Shown: piece after piece, positions 52,944 through 62,318 of the stretch
How positions within the stretch are numbered: the first letter of the stretch is position 1
Layout: each line of letters begins with the position of its first letter
Assembly (NCBI GenBank): GCA_964450725.1
Contig: CAYVGO010000001.1
Location: 1-64,000 of the forward strand
DNA from: CAYVGO01 sp964450725
Lineage (GTDB): Bacteria > Bacteroidota > Bacteroidia > Bacteroidales > UBA932
Length of the DNA: 64,000 bases
Reading direction: 5' to 3'
Made by a program: the position numbers and the translations under genes
The notes under the pieces: model-generated
Databases searched by the model: none
Seen by the model: the letters and a program-made list of their open reading frames with translations, nothing else
Told to the model about the DNA's origin: nothing

Positions 52944-53624
52944 ATGAAATACATAAAATCTTTTTCACTCTTGTGCTTGATTATTTCAGGAGTTTATTTT
53001 ACTTTTGCTCAGGTTGTTGAAAATAAATCTAAAATTAAAAACAATACTATTATGACACACGAATTACCTAAATTGCCTTACGCATTAGATGCGTTGGCTC
53101 CAAAAATCAGCCAAAAAACGTTAGAGTTTCATTGGGGAAAGCATGTACAAACGTACATTACTAATTTAAACAATTTAATTCCCGGTACACCTTTTGAAAA
53201 TAAAACGTTAGAAGAAATTGTAAAAACGGCTGACGGTGGCATTTATAATAACGCCGCACAAGTTTGGAATCACACTTTTTATTTTAATCAATTCAGCGCA
53301 AAGCCTCAAAGTTTGCCTACAGGTACTTTGTTAGAAAAAATCAATAAATCTTTTGGTTCTTTCGATGCTTTTAAAGAGCAATTTACAAAGGCTTCCATTA
53401 CTCTTTTCGGTTCAGGATGGGCTTGGTTGGTAGAAGAATCTAATGGAAACTTAAAAATTGTTCAAGAAGGAAACGCAGGATGTCCATTGAAACAAGGGTT
53501 GAAACCGCTACTAACATGTGACGTTTGGGAACATGCTTATTATATTGATTACCAAAATCGTCGTGCAGACTACGTCAATACTTTTTGGGAACTTGTTGAT
53601 TGGAAAGTTATAGAGAAGAGATAG
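52944..53624 (+). CDS. sodB: Superoxide dismutase (Fe/Mn), apparently exported
   Basis: A 226-residue Fe/Mn superoxide dismutase. Metal ligands are His in LEFHWGKHVQTY, His in AQVWNHTFYFNQF, and Asp and His in LLTCDVWEHAYYIDYQN. GSGWAWLVEE and the preceding glycine-rich segment fit the iron or cambialistic type, but metal specificity is not certain. The first 23 residues (MKYIKSFSLLCLIISGVYFT then FAQ) look like a cleavable signal peptide, which would place the enzyme in the periplasm. A second in-frame ATG at 53052 (MTHELPKLPYALDALAPK) coincides with the usual start of cytoplasmic homologues, so two products are conceivable. Confidence 0.92.
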   Translation: MKYIKSFSLLCLIISGVYFTFAQVVENKSKIKNNTIMTHELPKLPYALDALAPKISQKTLEFHWGKHVQTYITNLNNLIPGTPFENKTLEEIVKTADGGIYNNAAQVWNHTFYFNQFSAKPQSLPTGTLLEKINKSFGSFDAFKEQFTKASITLFGSGWAWLVEESNGNLKIVQEGNAGCPLKQGLKPLLTCDVWEHAYYIDYQNRRADYVNTFWELVDWKVIEKR

Positions 53625-53641
53625 TAATCAACCGAATTTGT

Positions 53642-53673
53642 AAAAAGAGAGTGTCTAAAGCACTCTCTTTTTT
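53642..53673. terminator. Bidirectional-type terminator between SOD and ddl
   Basis: A perfect 12-bp stem, AAAAAGAGAGTG (53642-53653) and CACTCTCTTTTT, with a 7-nt loop. A run on one side and T run on the other serve both convergent genes. Confidence 0.87.
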
Positions 53674-53674
53674 A

Positions 53675-54643
53675 TTAATCATTGTCTTCTACAATGAGCG
53701 ACAAAAATTCGGAAATATTTAATCCTGCTGCCGCTACTTGTTGAGGAATAATGCTGGATTCGCTCATTCCCGGAGTGGTATTGACTTCTAAAAAATAAGG
53801 GCGATTTTCTTCTAAAATAAAGTCAATTCTGACAAAACCCCGACAGTTTAAAGTTGAGTAAATACGCTTGGCACTCTCATTTACTAAAGTTTCAATGCTT
53901 TTTTCTAATGGTGCCGGTGTAACCTCCTGAGATTTACCTTCGTATTTTGCTTGATAGTCAAAATATTCACGGTCGGTTACAATTTCGGTAATCGGTAATG
54001 TGTAGATTTTATTTTTTAACTTATACACTCCTACAGTTACTTCTCGGCCTTTAAGAAAACTTTCGGCAATCAATTCGTCGTCTTCTGCAAAACCTTTTTG
54101 TAAAGCTTCTTTAATTTGTGATTGAGATGAAACTTTGGTTACTCCAAAACTACTTCCACTGTTATTTGGCTTGATGAAAATCGGTAATCCTAAGGTGGCA
54201 ACTAATTCTTGATGGTCAAAATCAATATTTTTTCTGAGCAACATACTTTTAGCCATTTCAATACCGAAACCACGCAAGAATGATTTACATGCAAATTTAT
54301 TAAATGTTAATGCTGATACAAAAGAAGAACAACCGGTGTAAGGTATATTTAACAAGTCGAAATAGGCTTGTAATATGCCATTTTCACCCGGCGTACCGTG
54401 AATGATAATCACTACTTTGTCAAATGTAATTTTTTGCTGACCAACAGTTAGCGAAAAGTCAGATTTATTGATGGCTGTTTGTGTTGCTTTGTCGTACCAG
54501 CCTTGCGGCGTAATGTCTATTAAATACACATTATATTGTGGTTTTTCAGATAGCCATTCGGCAACACGTTTGGCACTTTTTCGAGAAACTTCTTGTTCTG
54601 ATGAGTATCCGCCACCCAACACGGCGATAGTTTTTGGTTGCAT
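53675..54643 (-). CDS. ddl: D-alanine--D-alanine ligase
   Basis: A 322-residue ATP-grasp ligase making D-Ala-D-Ala for peptidoglycan. Characteristic blocks are AVLGGGYSSEQEVSRKSAKR, IIHGTPGENGILQAYFD, PIFIKPNNSGSSFGVTKVS, ESFLKGREVTVGVY, RIDFILEENRPYFLEVNTTP with the metal-binding Glu and Asn, and GMSESSIIPQQ. It is the last of three closely spaced minus-strand genes (aminopeptidase P, comM-like, ddl; gaps 19 and 24 bp). Confidence 0.95.
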   Translation of the reverse strand: MQPKTIAVLGGGYSSEQEVSRKSAKRVAEWLSEKPQYNVYLIDITPQGWYDKATQTAINKSDFSLTVGQQKITFDKVVIIIHGTPGENGILQAYFDLLNIPYTGCSSFVSALTFNKFACKSFLRGFGIEMAKSMLLRKNIDFDHQELVATLGLPIFIKPNNSGSSFGVTKVSSQSQIKEALQKGFAEDDELIAESFLKGREVTVGVYKLKNKIYTLPITEIVTDREYFDYQAKYEGKSQEVTPAPLEKSIETLVNESAKRIYSTLNCRGFVRIDFILEENRPYFLEVNTTPGMSESSIIPQQVAAAGLNISEFLSLIVEDND

Positions 54644-54667
54644 AAAAATAATATACGAATTTAGATT

Positions 54668-56209
54668 TTAACTCCAATAATTACTGCGGTCTAAAGACCT
54701 GTATTGTATGGCTTCTGCGATGTGGTGAGTTTCCAAATTTTCAGCACTCTCCAAATCGGCAATAGTTCTGGCAACTTTCAAAATACGGTCGTAAGCACGT
54801 GCCGAGAGTCCGAGTTTTTCCATGGCGTTTTTCAATAATGTAATACTGCTTTGATTTAATACACAATATTGTTTCAAATGTTTACTGCTCATCATAGCAT
54901 TGCAATGAATTCCCTCTACAGAAGCAAAACGTTGTGCTTGTATTTTACGAGCACTGATTACGCGTTGACGGATAACTACGCTGCTTTCTGCCGGTGTAAT
55001 TTCTGAAAGTTTAGAAAACGGCACAGGAACAACTTCTATATGTAAATCAATTCTGTCTAAGAGTGGTCCCGATATTTTATTGACATATCTTTTTACTGCA
55101 TCTGAAGAACAACTACAATCTTTTTCAGGGTGGTTGTAAAATCCGCAAGGACAAGGATTCATTGCCGCCACAAGCATAAAGTTTGCCGGATAATCAGTTG
55201 ATACTTTTGCTCTGGAAATGGTTACGATTCTGTCTTCTAACGGTTGTCTCATAACTTCTAAAACCGTACGTTTAAATTCTGGTAATTCATCTAAAAAAAG
55301 AACACCGTTATGGGCTAATGAAATTTCGCCGGGTTGTGGGTGCGTTCCGCCGCCAACTAAGGCGACATCGCTGATCGTGTGATGCGGAGAGCGGAAAGGT
55401 CTTCGGGTGACAATTCCTGTTTTGGAATCTATTCTTCCTACTACAGAATGAATTTTTGTAGTTTCTAAGGCTTCATCTAAGGATAATGGCGGAATAATGG
55501 TAGGAATACGTTTGGCTAACATTGTTTTTCCAGAACCCGGAGCACCAATCATCAAAATGTTATGTCCGCCGGCTGTCGCAATTTCTAATCCGCGTTTTAC
55601 GTTTTCCTGTCCCTTGACTTCAGCAAAGTCAAGTTCGTAAGGAGAGTCGAATTCTGCTAAGTTTTCGAGGGCTAAGTTAGTTTCCGGGACTAATTCTTTT
55701 TCTCCGGTCAAAAACTGTGTAACTTCTGTAATGCTTTCTACGCCGTAAACATCAATTCCTTGTACTATGGCGGCTTCTTTAGAGTTCTGTTTCGGTACGA
55801 TTACTCCTTTGAAACCCTCTTTTTGGGCATTAATCACAATGGGTAATGTTCCTCGAATAGGCAGCAAACTTCCATCTAAGGAAAGTTCACCCATCATAAT
55901 ATAATCTCCTATGTTTTTGACCGAAATTATTTGCTCTGAGCCTAAAATAACGCCGATGGCTAACGGTAAATCATACGCAGAACCTTCTTTACGAATATCG
56001 GCAGGAGCCATATTAATAACAATTTGCTTGCCTGGCCATCTCATGCCACAATTGCGTAAGGCGCACGACATTCGATGTAAACTTTCTTTAACGGCACTGT
56101 CAGGTAGTCCTACCAAGAAAAAATTAACTCCGTTAGATATACTTACTTCAATGGTAATGGTGGTTGCATGGATTCCGGTAACTGCGCTTCCGAAGGTTTT
56201 AATCAACAT
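54668..56209 (-). CDS. YifB/ComM family Mg-chelatase-like AAA+ ATPase
   Basis: A 513-residue AAA+ protein of the YifB/ComM family; in naturally transformable bacteria ComM is a helicase that extends heteroduplex DNA during transformation. The N-terminal ChlI-type domain (VEISNGVNFFLVGLPDSAVK; residues about 20-140) precedes Walker A GAPGSGKTMLAKR, FRSPHHTISDVALVGGG, Walker B LFLDELPEF and the C-terminal Mg-chelatase domain (LSARAYDRILKVARTIADLE). A cysteine block, MNPCPCGFYNHPEKDCSCS, is intact. Length is typical. Whether this organism takes up DNA cannot be told. Confidence 0.93.
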   Translation of the reverse strand: MLIKTFGSAVTGIHATTITIEVSISNGVNFFLVGLPDSAVKESLHRMSCALRNCGMRWPGKQIVINMAPADIRKEGSAYDLPLAIGVILGSEQIISVKNIGDYIMMGELSLDGSLLPIRGTLPIVINAQKEGFKGVIVPKQNSKEAAIVQGIDVYGVESITEVTQFLTGEKELVPETNLALENLAEFDSPYELDFAEVKGQENVKRGLEIATAGGHNILMIGAPGSGKTMLAKRIPTIIPPLSLDEALETTKIHSVVGRIDSKTGIVTRRPFRSPHHTISDVALVGGGTHPQPGEISLAHNGVLFLDELPEFKRTVLEVMRQPLEDRIVTISRAKVSTDYPANFMLVAAMNPCPCGFYNHPEKDCSCSSDAVKRYVNKISGPLLDRIDLHIEVVPVPFSKLSEITPAESSVVIRQRVISARKIQAQRFASVEGIHCNAMMSSKHLKQYCVLNQSSITLLKNAMEKLGLSARAYDRILKVARTIADLESAENLETHHIAEAIQYRSLDRSNYWS

Positions 56210-56228
56210 AACGAATTACATTATAAAA

Positions 56229-58013
56229 TTATATGGCAATGGTTGCCGTGCTCAGCCATTCTTTAACCTGACTTTCTTGAATATGAGGTGATAGTGTGCT
56301 ATATACCCGCTGGTGATACTGATTAATCCATCCTATTTCCTGTTCTGTCAATAAAGATTTATCAATAGGTTTTGTATCAATAGGGCATAATGTGAGGGTT
56401 TCAAATTTCATAAACTTACCAAACTCATTTTCTATATCTTCAATCACTAATACCAAATTTTCTATACGAATGCCATATTGTCCGGTTCTGTAAACTCCCG
56501 GTTCATTGGAAAGTATCATACCCGGCCGTAAGGTAACAGGGTTTTCGTCCATACGGATATTTTGAGGGCCTTCATGTACACACAAAAAATGTCCGACACC
56601 ATGTCCCGTGCCATGTAGATAGTTCAAATTATGTTGTAAGAGTGGTTGTCGTGCCAGCATGTCTAATTGTGCACCTCTCATGCCTGCCGTAAACTTAGCA
56701 CGAGCAATAGCAATATGTCCTTTAAGCACCAATGTGTAATCTCGTTTTTCTTGATCTGTAGGACTGCTTAAATGTATTGTTCTGGTTAAATCGGTGGTTC
56801 CGGTTAAGTATTGTCCTCCGGAATCTATGAGTAAAAACCCTTTTGGAGTAATCTTTTTTGCCGAACTTTCTTCCACGTGATAATGTACAATGGCTCCGTT
56901 TTCCAAATGTCCCACAATGCTTGAAAAACTTTCCCCCTTAAAAAGTTTACCCAAACTTCTGTATTCATATAGTTTTTTGACTATAGTATATTCTGTAACT
57001 GATTCTTTAACGATACCTTCATTTAACCAGTACAGAAATTTTACCATTGCTACTCCATCTGCAATCATTGACTTTCTGAACCCGTCTATTTCTGTTGTGT
57101 TTTTTTGACTTTTCAATAGTGTTATCGTTCCGCAGTTTTCTTTCTCAAAAGTTATTTTACAACCTTTGTCAAGTAAAATTTGATATATTCCTACACTAAT
57201 TTTATTCAAATTGACCATTACTTCTTCTTTGGAAAAGTGTTTCACATGGTCAATAAAGTTTTCGTAAGGTAATATTTCTATGTTTTGTTGGGCTAACGTT
57301 TGACAATTCTCATCATAAAATCGGGTCTTATCACCAATAAATAAGGCTACCTTTTCCGGATAAATAATAGCATACGCTACCGCCAATGGATTGTAACTTA
57401 CATCAGTGCTGCGAATATTCAATAACCAAGCAATTTCATCTAATGCCAAAAGTATAGAGGTGGTACCGGAACCAATATGTTCTCTGAAAATTGTCAATTT
57501 TTCTGTAGCGTCAGCACCTGAATATACTTTATCTAAAATAAACGCAGGACTTTTTAAAAGTGAAGGTCTATTGTCCCACAAGTTGAGAAATGGGTCATCT
57601 ACTGCTTGCAGCGTTAAATCCTGTAAACCTTTTTCCAATTTCTGAAATTCGTTGACAGTAAACAACATTTTATCTAAACCAACTTTACCACCTTTCTTGA
57701 CATTACGTAATAAATACTGCTCTATGGTTTCGGAGTCAGGAAGTCCGATTTTTTTTAATTCAATCGTGGTGTTTTGTAGTTGAGACTCGGCTTGTAAAAA
57801 GTATCGGGAATCAGTAAACAACGCAGCTTTATCAAGTGTTACAACCACTGTACCTGCAGAACCCGTAAATCCGCTAATCCATTCTCTACAGGCATAATGG
57901 GAAGGAACATATTCACTAAAGTGAGGATCATTGGTAGGAATGATGAAAGCATCTAAGTCGGTAGTTTTTAGATATGTTCGCAAAGATGTCAATTTTTCGT
58001 TTATTGGTTGCAT
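56229..58013 (-). CDS. Aminopeptidase P family (Xaa-Pro aminopeptidase, M24B)
   Basis: A 594-residue metallopeptidase of the three-domain aminopeptidase P type, removing N-terminal residues before proline. Two creatinase-like N-terminal domains (FIIPTNDPHFSEYVPSHYAC) precede the pita-bread catalytic domain. Metal ligands are visible as Asp in LLIDSGGQYLTGTTDLTRTI, His in LHGTGHGVGHFLCVHEGPQ, Glu in SNEPGVYRTGQYGIRIENLV and the final Glu in KFETLTLCPID. No signal peptide, so cytoplasmic. It is the first gene of the trio with comM-like and ddl genes. Confidence 0.94.
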   Translation of the reverse strand: MQPINEKLTSLRTYLKTTDLDAFIIPTNDPHFSEYVPSHYACREWISGFTGSAGTVVVTLDKAALFTDSRYFLQAESQLQNTTIELKKIGLPDSETIEQYLLRNVKKGGKVGLDKMLFTVNEFQKLEKGLQDLTLQAVDDPFLNLWDNRPSLLKSPAFILDKVYSGADATEKLTIFREHIGSGTTSILLALDEIAWLLNIRSTDVSYNPLAVAYAIIYPEKVALFIGDKTRFYDENCQTLAQQNIEILPYENFIDHVKHFSKEEVMVNLNKISVGIYQILLDKGCKITFEKENCGTITLLKSQKNTTEIDGFRKSMIADGVAMVKFLYWLNEGIVKESVTEYTIVKKLYEYRSLGKLFKGESFSSIVGHLENGAIVHYHVEESSAKKITPKGFLLIDSGGQYLTGTTDLTRTIHLSSPTDQEKRDYTLVLKGHIAIARAKFTAGMRGAQLDMLARQPLLQHNLNYLHGTGHGVGHFLCVHEGPQNIRMDENPVTLRPGMILSNEPGVYRTGQYGIRIENLVLVIEDIENEFGKFMKFETLTLCPIDTKPIDKSLLTEQEIGWINQYHQRVYSTLSPHIQESQVKEWLSTATIAI

Positions 58014-58229
58014 AGCATGTTGATTTTAATGATGTATTATTCTTATATTTAACGAAATATATTTTGATTGAGTATACTTGCAAACAAAACTATTTTCGTT
58101 CGAGTTTTGGCTCTGACTCTTTATTTCTTGACTTTCCTTCAGGTTTGAAAAACATATCAAACATCGACTTCGCAATAATCATGAAATTATATTGTGTGAG
58201 ATTATGGACAATCACGCTACAAAATTACA

Positions 58230-59915
58230 TTATTTTTTTGATTTTCGTTTTTCTTTGACGGGTGTATGAGTAACCATTCCCGGATTAGATACTGTCGGAG
58301 GCTTTTCATAAGATGTTTTACGATCTTTGTCTAAATCAACTTCATCAAATAACATTGCATCAGGATAAATAATAGAGGTCGGCACATTCCGAAATAATAT
58401 ATTTTCTACGTTTTGTTGGCTTGATACTGCCATAATTCTTTTAAGAGTTGATGTATTGATATTCGATAATTCTGCTCCCCTGTAAATGGTTTCATTACCC
58501 GTTTCAACGTCTATTCTGTGGAGTAAAAGCGGGTTGTTGCCACTCATTTCTTTGACTATATAAGCATACGTTAGACCTTCGTTTTTTGCTGCCGCACGTA
58601 GTTTTTCTTTCAATATTGAAGCCTGATAACTTTTTTGTGCTTCAATCATAATGACATTTGGCGAAATAAGACTGTAAGATGACATAATGCTTACCGAAAA
58701 CTTACGATTTCCGGTAGAGTTGAGTCCGGCTTTGTTCGGAATACGGTCATTCAGGAAATTACGCAGCAACCCTTTCTCTATCAATATCGTGGTGTCTTTG
58801 GGGACTACTCCTTCTGCATCAATCGGGGTATAACCCAGTAATTGTTTTTCTCCGTAAAATGATAGTGAGGGAATGTCATAGACAGAAACGTCGTTAGTAA
58901 TTACCTTTCTATTTCTTTTTTCAAGCCAGGTTTTAGCATCTGTCTGTTCAATGTTACTGCGATAACCAATCAATGACTCATTTGACGAAAATAATTTACC
59001 TAACAATACAGACCGCAAGGCCTCTCCCTCTAAAATGACAGGTCCGCTATAGGATTCTTCTATCTTGGGAATGTTGACACTATTGGATAACATACTGAAT
59101 AATCGGTGAACTTGTTGCGTCAAAGAGTCTATGGAAGGTAGTTGGGTGAATGAAGGTTCTGTCAGCGTAATATTATGTTCTATAATTTCTCCTGACGGTA
59201 AGATAATACTGCCTTCAACAATCAGTAATATCAAAGATAAAGGAAGAATATACTTTGTTTCCTCGCTGTTTACAAAATAGTAATTTGTTTTTAAGTGTTG
59301 TAATTGTACTGCTGCTGTAGCAATTCCCGGATATTGTTTTGCTAATCCCGACAGGTTGTTAATTTGACGTTCCCATAAAGATAAATCGATATTAAATTCT
59401 TCCGGCTGTAATTGCTTTACGATTTTCTTTTCCTTAGAAAAGTCTGGCAGTGCTAATTCTTCTGCTGCAATGTTTTTGGTGTTGATGTAGGATATTTTTT
59501 GAGCATATTGCTCTGCTGCTTTTTTGTACGCTGCATCAAGAGTTAACCATAGTGAGTGCCTTATTCCCAAGCAGTTGTCTTCTATAATCGTACCTTCTTG
59601 TATTGGCTGGTTATATTGAAATAACTCTTGGGTACGATCATAGTTCCCAACAAGTACCCGCGGAGATACGGAGCGTAGTCTGTAACCAATTTTTTGTACG
59701 GTGGAACCAAATGATGATTGTAATACTTCTGCCTGAGCATCTTGAACAATCAAAGAGATGAAAAACGGCTTCTCTAACTTTTCAATAGAAAGTTTCTCCA
59801 TTGCTCGTCCGAGTTCCGTATCTAAAGCACAAAAGATTACGCTGTCGGTTTTGGAGTGTGATAAGCACCAAAAAGGGATTGAACAATAAAGCCAGAACAA
59901 AAGTATACGTTTCAT
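58230..59915 (-). CDS. Exported TldD/PmbA-family-like protein
   Basis: A 561-residue protein with a signal peptide (ILLFWLYCSIPFWCLS), so exported, unlike cytoplasmic TldD and TldE. The middle and C-terminal parts resemble the TldD/PmbA metallopeptidase fold: YSGPVILEGEALRSVLLGKLF at the position of the zinc-motif helix, then GYTPIDAEGVVPKDTTILIE and KGLLRNFLNDRIPNKAGLNSTGN. The HExxxH zinc motif of TldD is not visible, so it may be a non-catalytic TldE-like subunit, and no TldD partner is nearby. The C-terminus is basic (TPVKEKRKSKK). Exported versions occur in Bacteroidota. Family assignment is reasonable; activity is unknown. Confidence 0.75.
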   Translation of the reverse strand: MKRILLFWLYCSIPFWCLSHSKTDSVIFCALDTELGRAMEKLSIEKLEKPFFISLIVQDAQAEVLQSSFGSTVQKIGYRLRSVSPRVLVGNYDRTQELFQYNQPIQEGTIIEDNCLGIRHSLWLTLDAAYKKAAEQYAQKISYINTKNIAAEELALPDFSKEKKIVKQLQPEEFNIDLSLWERQINNLSGLAKQYPGIATAAVQLQHLKTNYYFVNSEETKYILPLSLILLIVEGSIILPSGEIIEHNITLTEPSFTQLPSIDSLTQQVHRLFSMLSNSVNIPKIEESYSGPVILEGEALRSVLLGKLFSSNESLIGYRSNIEQTDAKTWLEKRNRKVITNDVSVYDIPSLSFYGEKQLLGYTPIDAEGVVPKDTTILIEKGLLRNFLNDRIPNKAGLNSTGNRKFSVSIMSSYSLISPNVIMIEAQKSYQASILKEKLRAAAKNEGLTYAYIVKEMSGNNPLLLHRIDVETGNETIYRGAELSNINTSTLKRIMAVSSQQNVENILFRNVPTSIIYPDAMLFDEVDLDKDRKTSYEKPPTVSNPGMVTHTPVKEKRKSKK

Positions 59916-59939
59916 TTTTTATTATTTTGAGTGAGATTA

Positions 59940-59968
59940 CAAAGTTATACATTTGCAGCGATTTACAA
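59940..59968 (-). promoter_or_regulatory. Bacteroidota-type promoter for the TldD-like gene
   Basis: On the minus strand TTG (59966-59968) and TAACTTTG (59940-59947), 18-bp spacer, 24 bp before the ATG. Confidence 0.7.
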
Positions 59969-60102
59969 ACAATAGGCAGTGAAAATAAACTTTATGGCAA
60001 ATAACTATTGCTATAAGAGTTCCGGAGTGGTAGATACACCGTACTAATCGCAACTACTTCCGAATTGTTGTTTCGCGATTCTCATATTTCGGGAAAATCA
60101 TG

Positions 60103-60110
60103 TAAATTTG
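60103..60110 (+). promoter_or_regulatory. Probable -7 element for aspS
   Basis: TAAATTTG, 26 bp before the aspS ATG. No TTG at the expected distance. Confidence 0.55.
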
Positions 60111-60136
60111 CACTTTATTTTTAATACCCTATTATC

Positions 60137-61894
60137 ATGTATAGAACACATACCTGTGGTGAGTTAAGACTTGCAGACCAACAAAAAACAGTAACCTTAG
60201 CCGGCTGGGTACAGCGTATCAGAAATATGGGAGCAATGACTTTCATAGATTTAAGAGACCGTTATGGAATTACCCAACTTACCGTTGACCAGCGCTGTGA
60301 AAAAGAGGTTGAGCAAGTTGTAGAAACGTTAGGGCGAGAATATGTCATCAATATCACAGGAACGGTCTTGGAGCGTACCGCAAAAAATCCTAAAATTCCA
60401 ACAGGAGACATTGAGGTTTTAATACAAAAAATAACGGTATTAAATGCCGCCGAAACTCCTCCTTTTACCATTGAAGACAATACTGACGGCGGAGAAGAAT
60501 TGCGGGCAAAATTTCGCTATCTTGATTTAAGACGAAATCCGCTACAACGGGCACTGGAATTACGCCATAAGGTAGCCTTTGAAACTCGTAATTATTTTGA
60601 TAAACTTCACTTTCTGGAAATTGAAACTCCTGTACTTATCAGTTCTACTCCTGAAGGAGCCAGAGATTTTGTTGTCCCCTCAAGAATCCATAAAGGCAAG
60701 TTCTATGCGTTGCCGCAAAGTCCTCAAACCTTTAAGCAGTTATTAATGGTGGCCGGTTATGACCGCTACTTTCAAATTGTTCGCTGCTTCAGAGATGAAG
60801 ATTTACGGGCAGACCGACAACCTGAGTTTACTCAAATTGACTGTGAAATGTCTTTTGTCGAGAGACAGGATATTTTAGATACTTTTGGCGGATTGATGAC
60901 CCATTTGTTTCACAAAGTGTTGGCGGTTGACATTCATAATGTTCCGCTAATGACTTATGCCCAAGCAATGGAAAAATATGGTTGTGATAAACCTGACGTA
61001 CGTTTTGAAATGTTGATTAATGATATTACAGGTATTGTTAAAGGTAAGGGGTTTCCCGTTTTTGATGAAGCCGAATATACCGGAGCGTTGGTCGTAGAAG
61101 GCGCAGGGAATTACTCGAGAAAAATGTTAGATGAGTTGACAGAGTTTGTAAAACGTCCGCAAGTGGGTGCAAAGGGATTGGCTTATGTAAAATTAAATGA
61201 GGAGGGAACAAAATCAAGTTTCGATAAGTTTTTTAACCCTCAACAACTCCAAGAAATAACCCGGCACTTACATGCAAAAAATAATGATTTAATTCTTATT
61301 TTATCAGGTAAGAAAAAACAAATACTTCCTGCATTATGCAGTTTAAGGTTGGAAATGGGCAGCCGTTTAGGACTACGAAAAAACAATATCTTTAAACCCT
61401 TGTGGGTAATTGATTTTCCGCTGTTTGAGTGGGATGACGAAACCCAACGGTTTTATGCCATGCACCATCCTTTTACCTCGCCTCACAAAGAGGATATAGA
61501 CTTGTTTTTGAACAGTAAAACTCCGCAAGAGATAGAAAAAGTACGTGCAAATGCTTATGACTTTGTCGTCAATGGCGTAGAGTTGGGAGGGGGGTCTATC
61601 AGAATTTTTGATGCCAAGCAGCAGCAGCGAATGTTTGAGTTGTTAGGATTTACGGCAGAAGATGCACAACAAAAATTCGGATTCATTATCAACGCATTCA
61701 AGTACGGTGCCCCTCCACACGGAGGCATTGCCTTCGGGTTAGATCGCTTGTGCAGCATTTTTGGCGGTAGCGAATCTATCAGAGATTATATCGCGTTCCC
61801 AAAAAATAACGCAGGGAAAGATGTGATGATTGATTCTCCTTCAGAAATTGATGAAGCCCAATTGAAAGAACTCTCACTACTCATCAAGCCCTAA
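60137..61894 (+). CDS. aspS: Aspartyl-tRNA synthetase
   Basis: A 585-residue class II aminoacyl-tRNA synthetase of the bacterial type. An N-terminal OB anticodon-binding domain (MYRTHTCGELRLADQQKTVT, GWVQRIRNMGAMTFIDLRDR) is followed by motif 1, motif 2 (FRDEDLRADRQPEFTQIDCE), the bacterial GAD insertion (about residues 285-420) and motif 3 (GIAFGLDRLCSIFGG). Length is typical. Whether it charges only tRNA-Asp or also tRNA-Asn depends on GatCAB, which is not in the window. yraN follows by 3 bp. Confidence 0.97.
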   Translation: MYRTHTCGELRLADQQKTVTLAGWVQRIRNMGAMTFIDLRDRYGITQLTVDQRCEKEVEQVVETLGREYVINITGTVLERTAKNPKIPTGDIEVLIQKITVLNAAETPPFTIEDNTDGGEELRAKFRYLDLRRNPLQRALELRHKVAFETRNYFDKLHFLEIETPVLISSTPEGARDFVVPSRIHKGKFYALPQSPQTFKQLLMVAGYDRYFQIVRCFRDEDLRADRQPEFTQIDCEMSFVERQDILDTFGGLMTHLFHKVLAVDIHNVPLMTYAQAMEKYGCDKPDVRFEMLINDITGIVKGKGFPVFDEAEYTGALVVEGAGNYSRKMLDELTEFVKRPQVGAKGLAYVKLNEEGTKSSFDKFFNPQQLQEITRHLHAKNNDLILILSGKKKQILPALCSLRLEMGSRLGLRKNNIFKPLWVIDFPLFEWDDETQRFYAMHHPFTSPHKEDIDLFLNSKTPQEIEKVRANAYDFVVNGVELGGGSIRIFDAKQQQRMFELLGFTAEDAQQKFGFIINAFKYGAPPHGGIAFGLDRLCSIFGGSESIRDYIAFPKNNAGKDVMIDSPSEIDEAQLKELSLLIKP

Positions 61895-61897
61895 GCG

Positions 61898-62260
61898 ATG
61901 GATATTTCTACAAAATCCGTAGGGGATGCGGGAGAAGAACTGGCGGTAGCCTATTTACAGGAAAACGGGTTTGTAATTTATGAACGTAAGTTTCGCTACG
62001 GATATAAAGAAATAGATATTATTGCAGAGAAAAACAATGTTCTTCATATTATAGAAGTAAAGTTACGCAGTTATATTTCTATCCAAGAACCCGCATTGGC
62101 GGTTACCAAAATAAAGCAACGCCATTTAATTGATGCCGCCAACGGATACATGACTCGTAAGAAACTGGATATGGAAGTTTCTTTTGATATTGTTGCCATC
62201 AGCAAACAAGGCGAGAAACATAAGATTGATTTTATTGAAAACGCTTTTTATCCGATTTGA
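61898..62260 (+). CDS. yraN: YraN family (UPF0102) putative endonuclease-fold protein
   Basis: A 120-residue UPF0102 protein. The PD-(D/E)xK-like core is visible as GEELAVAYLQENGF, YKEIDIIAEKNNVLHIIEVKLR and the later QRHLIDAANGYM. The fold is that of Holliday-junction-type nucleases, but no activity is established. It starts 3 bp after aspS, so the two are co-transcribed. Confidence 0.92.
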   Translation: MDISTKSVGDAGEELAVAYLQENGFVIYERKFRYGYKEIDIIAEKNNVLHIIEVKLRSYISIQEPALAVTKIKQRHLIDAANGYMTRKKLDMEVSFDIVAISKQGEKHKIDFIENAFYPI

Positions 62261-62282
62261 AATAGTGCACAGACCCCAAGAG

Positions 62283-62317
62283 AACGATTGTTATATCTTA
62301 TAGCAGTCGTTTTTTCT
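62283..62317. terminator. Terminator between yraN and the NlpC/P60 gene
   Basis: AACGATTG (62283-62290) pairs with CAGTCGTT (62304-62311, one G-T pair), followed by TTTT. Confidence 0.65.
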
Positions 62318-62318
62318 G

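Noticed and set aside
55911..56291. 126-codon plus-strand frame opposite the comM-like and aminopeptidase genes
   Set aside because: It spans the junction of two firmly identified minus-strand genes and has no family features.
60011..60056. Possible tRNA-like sequence upstream of aspS (GTTCCGGAGTGGTAGATACACC)
   Set aside because: It does not fold into a cloverleaf: no matching acceptor, anticodon or T arm.
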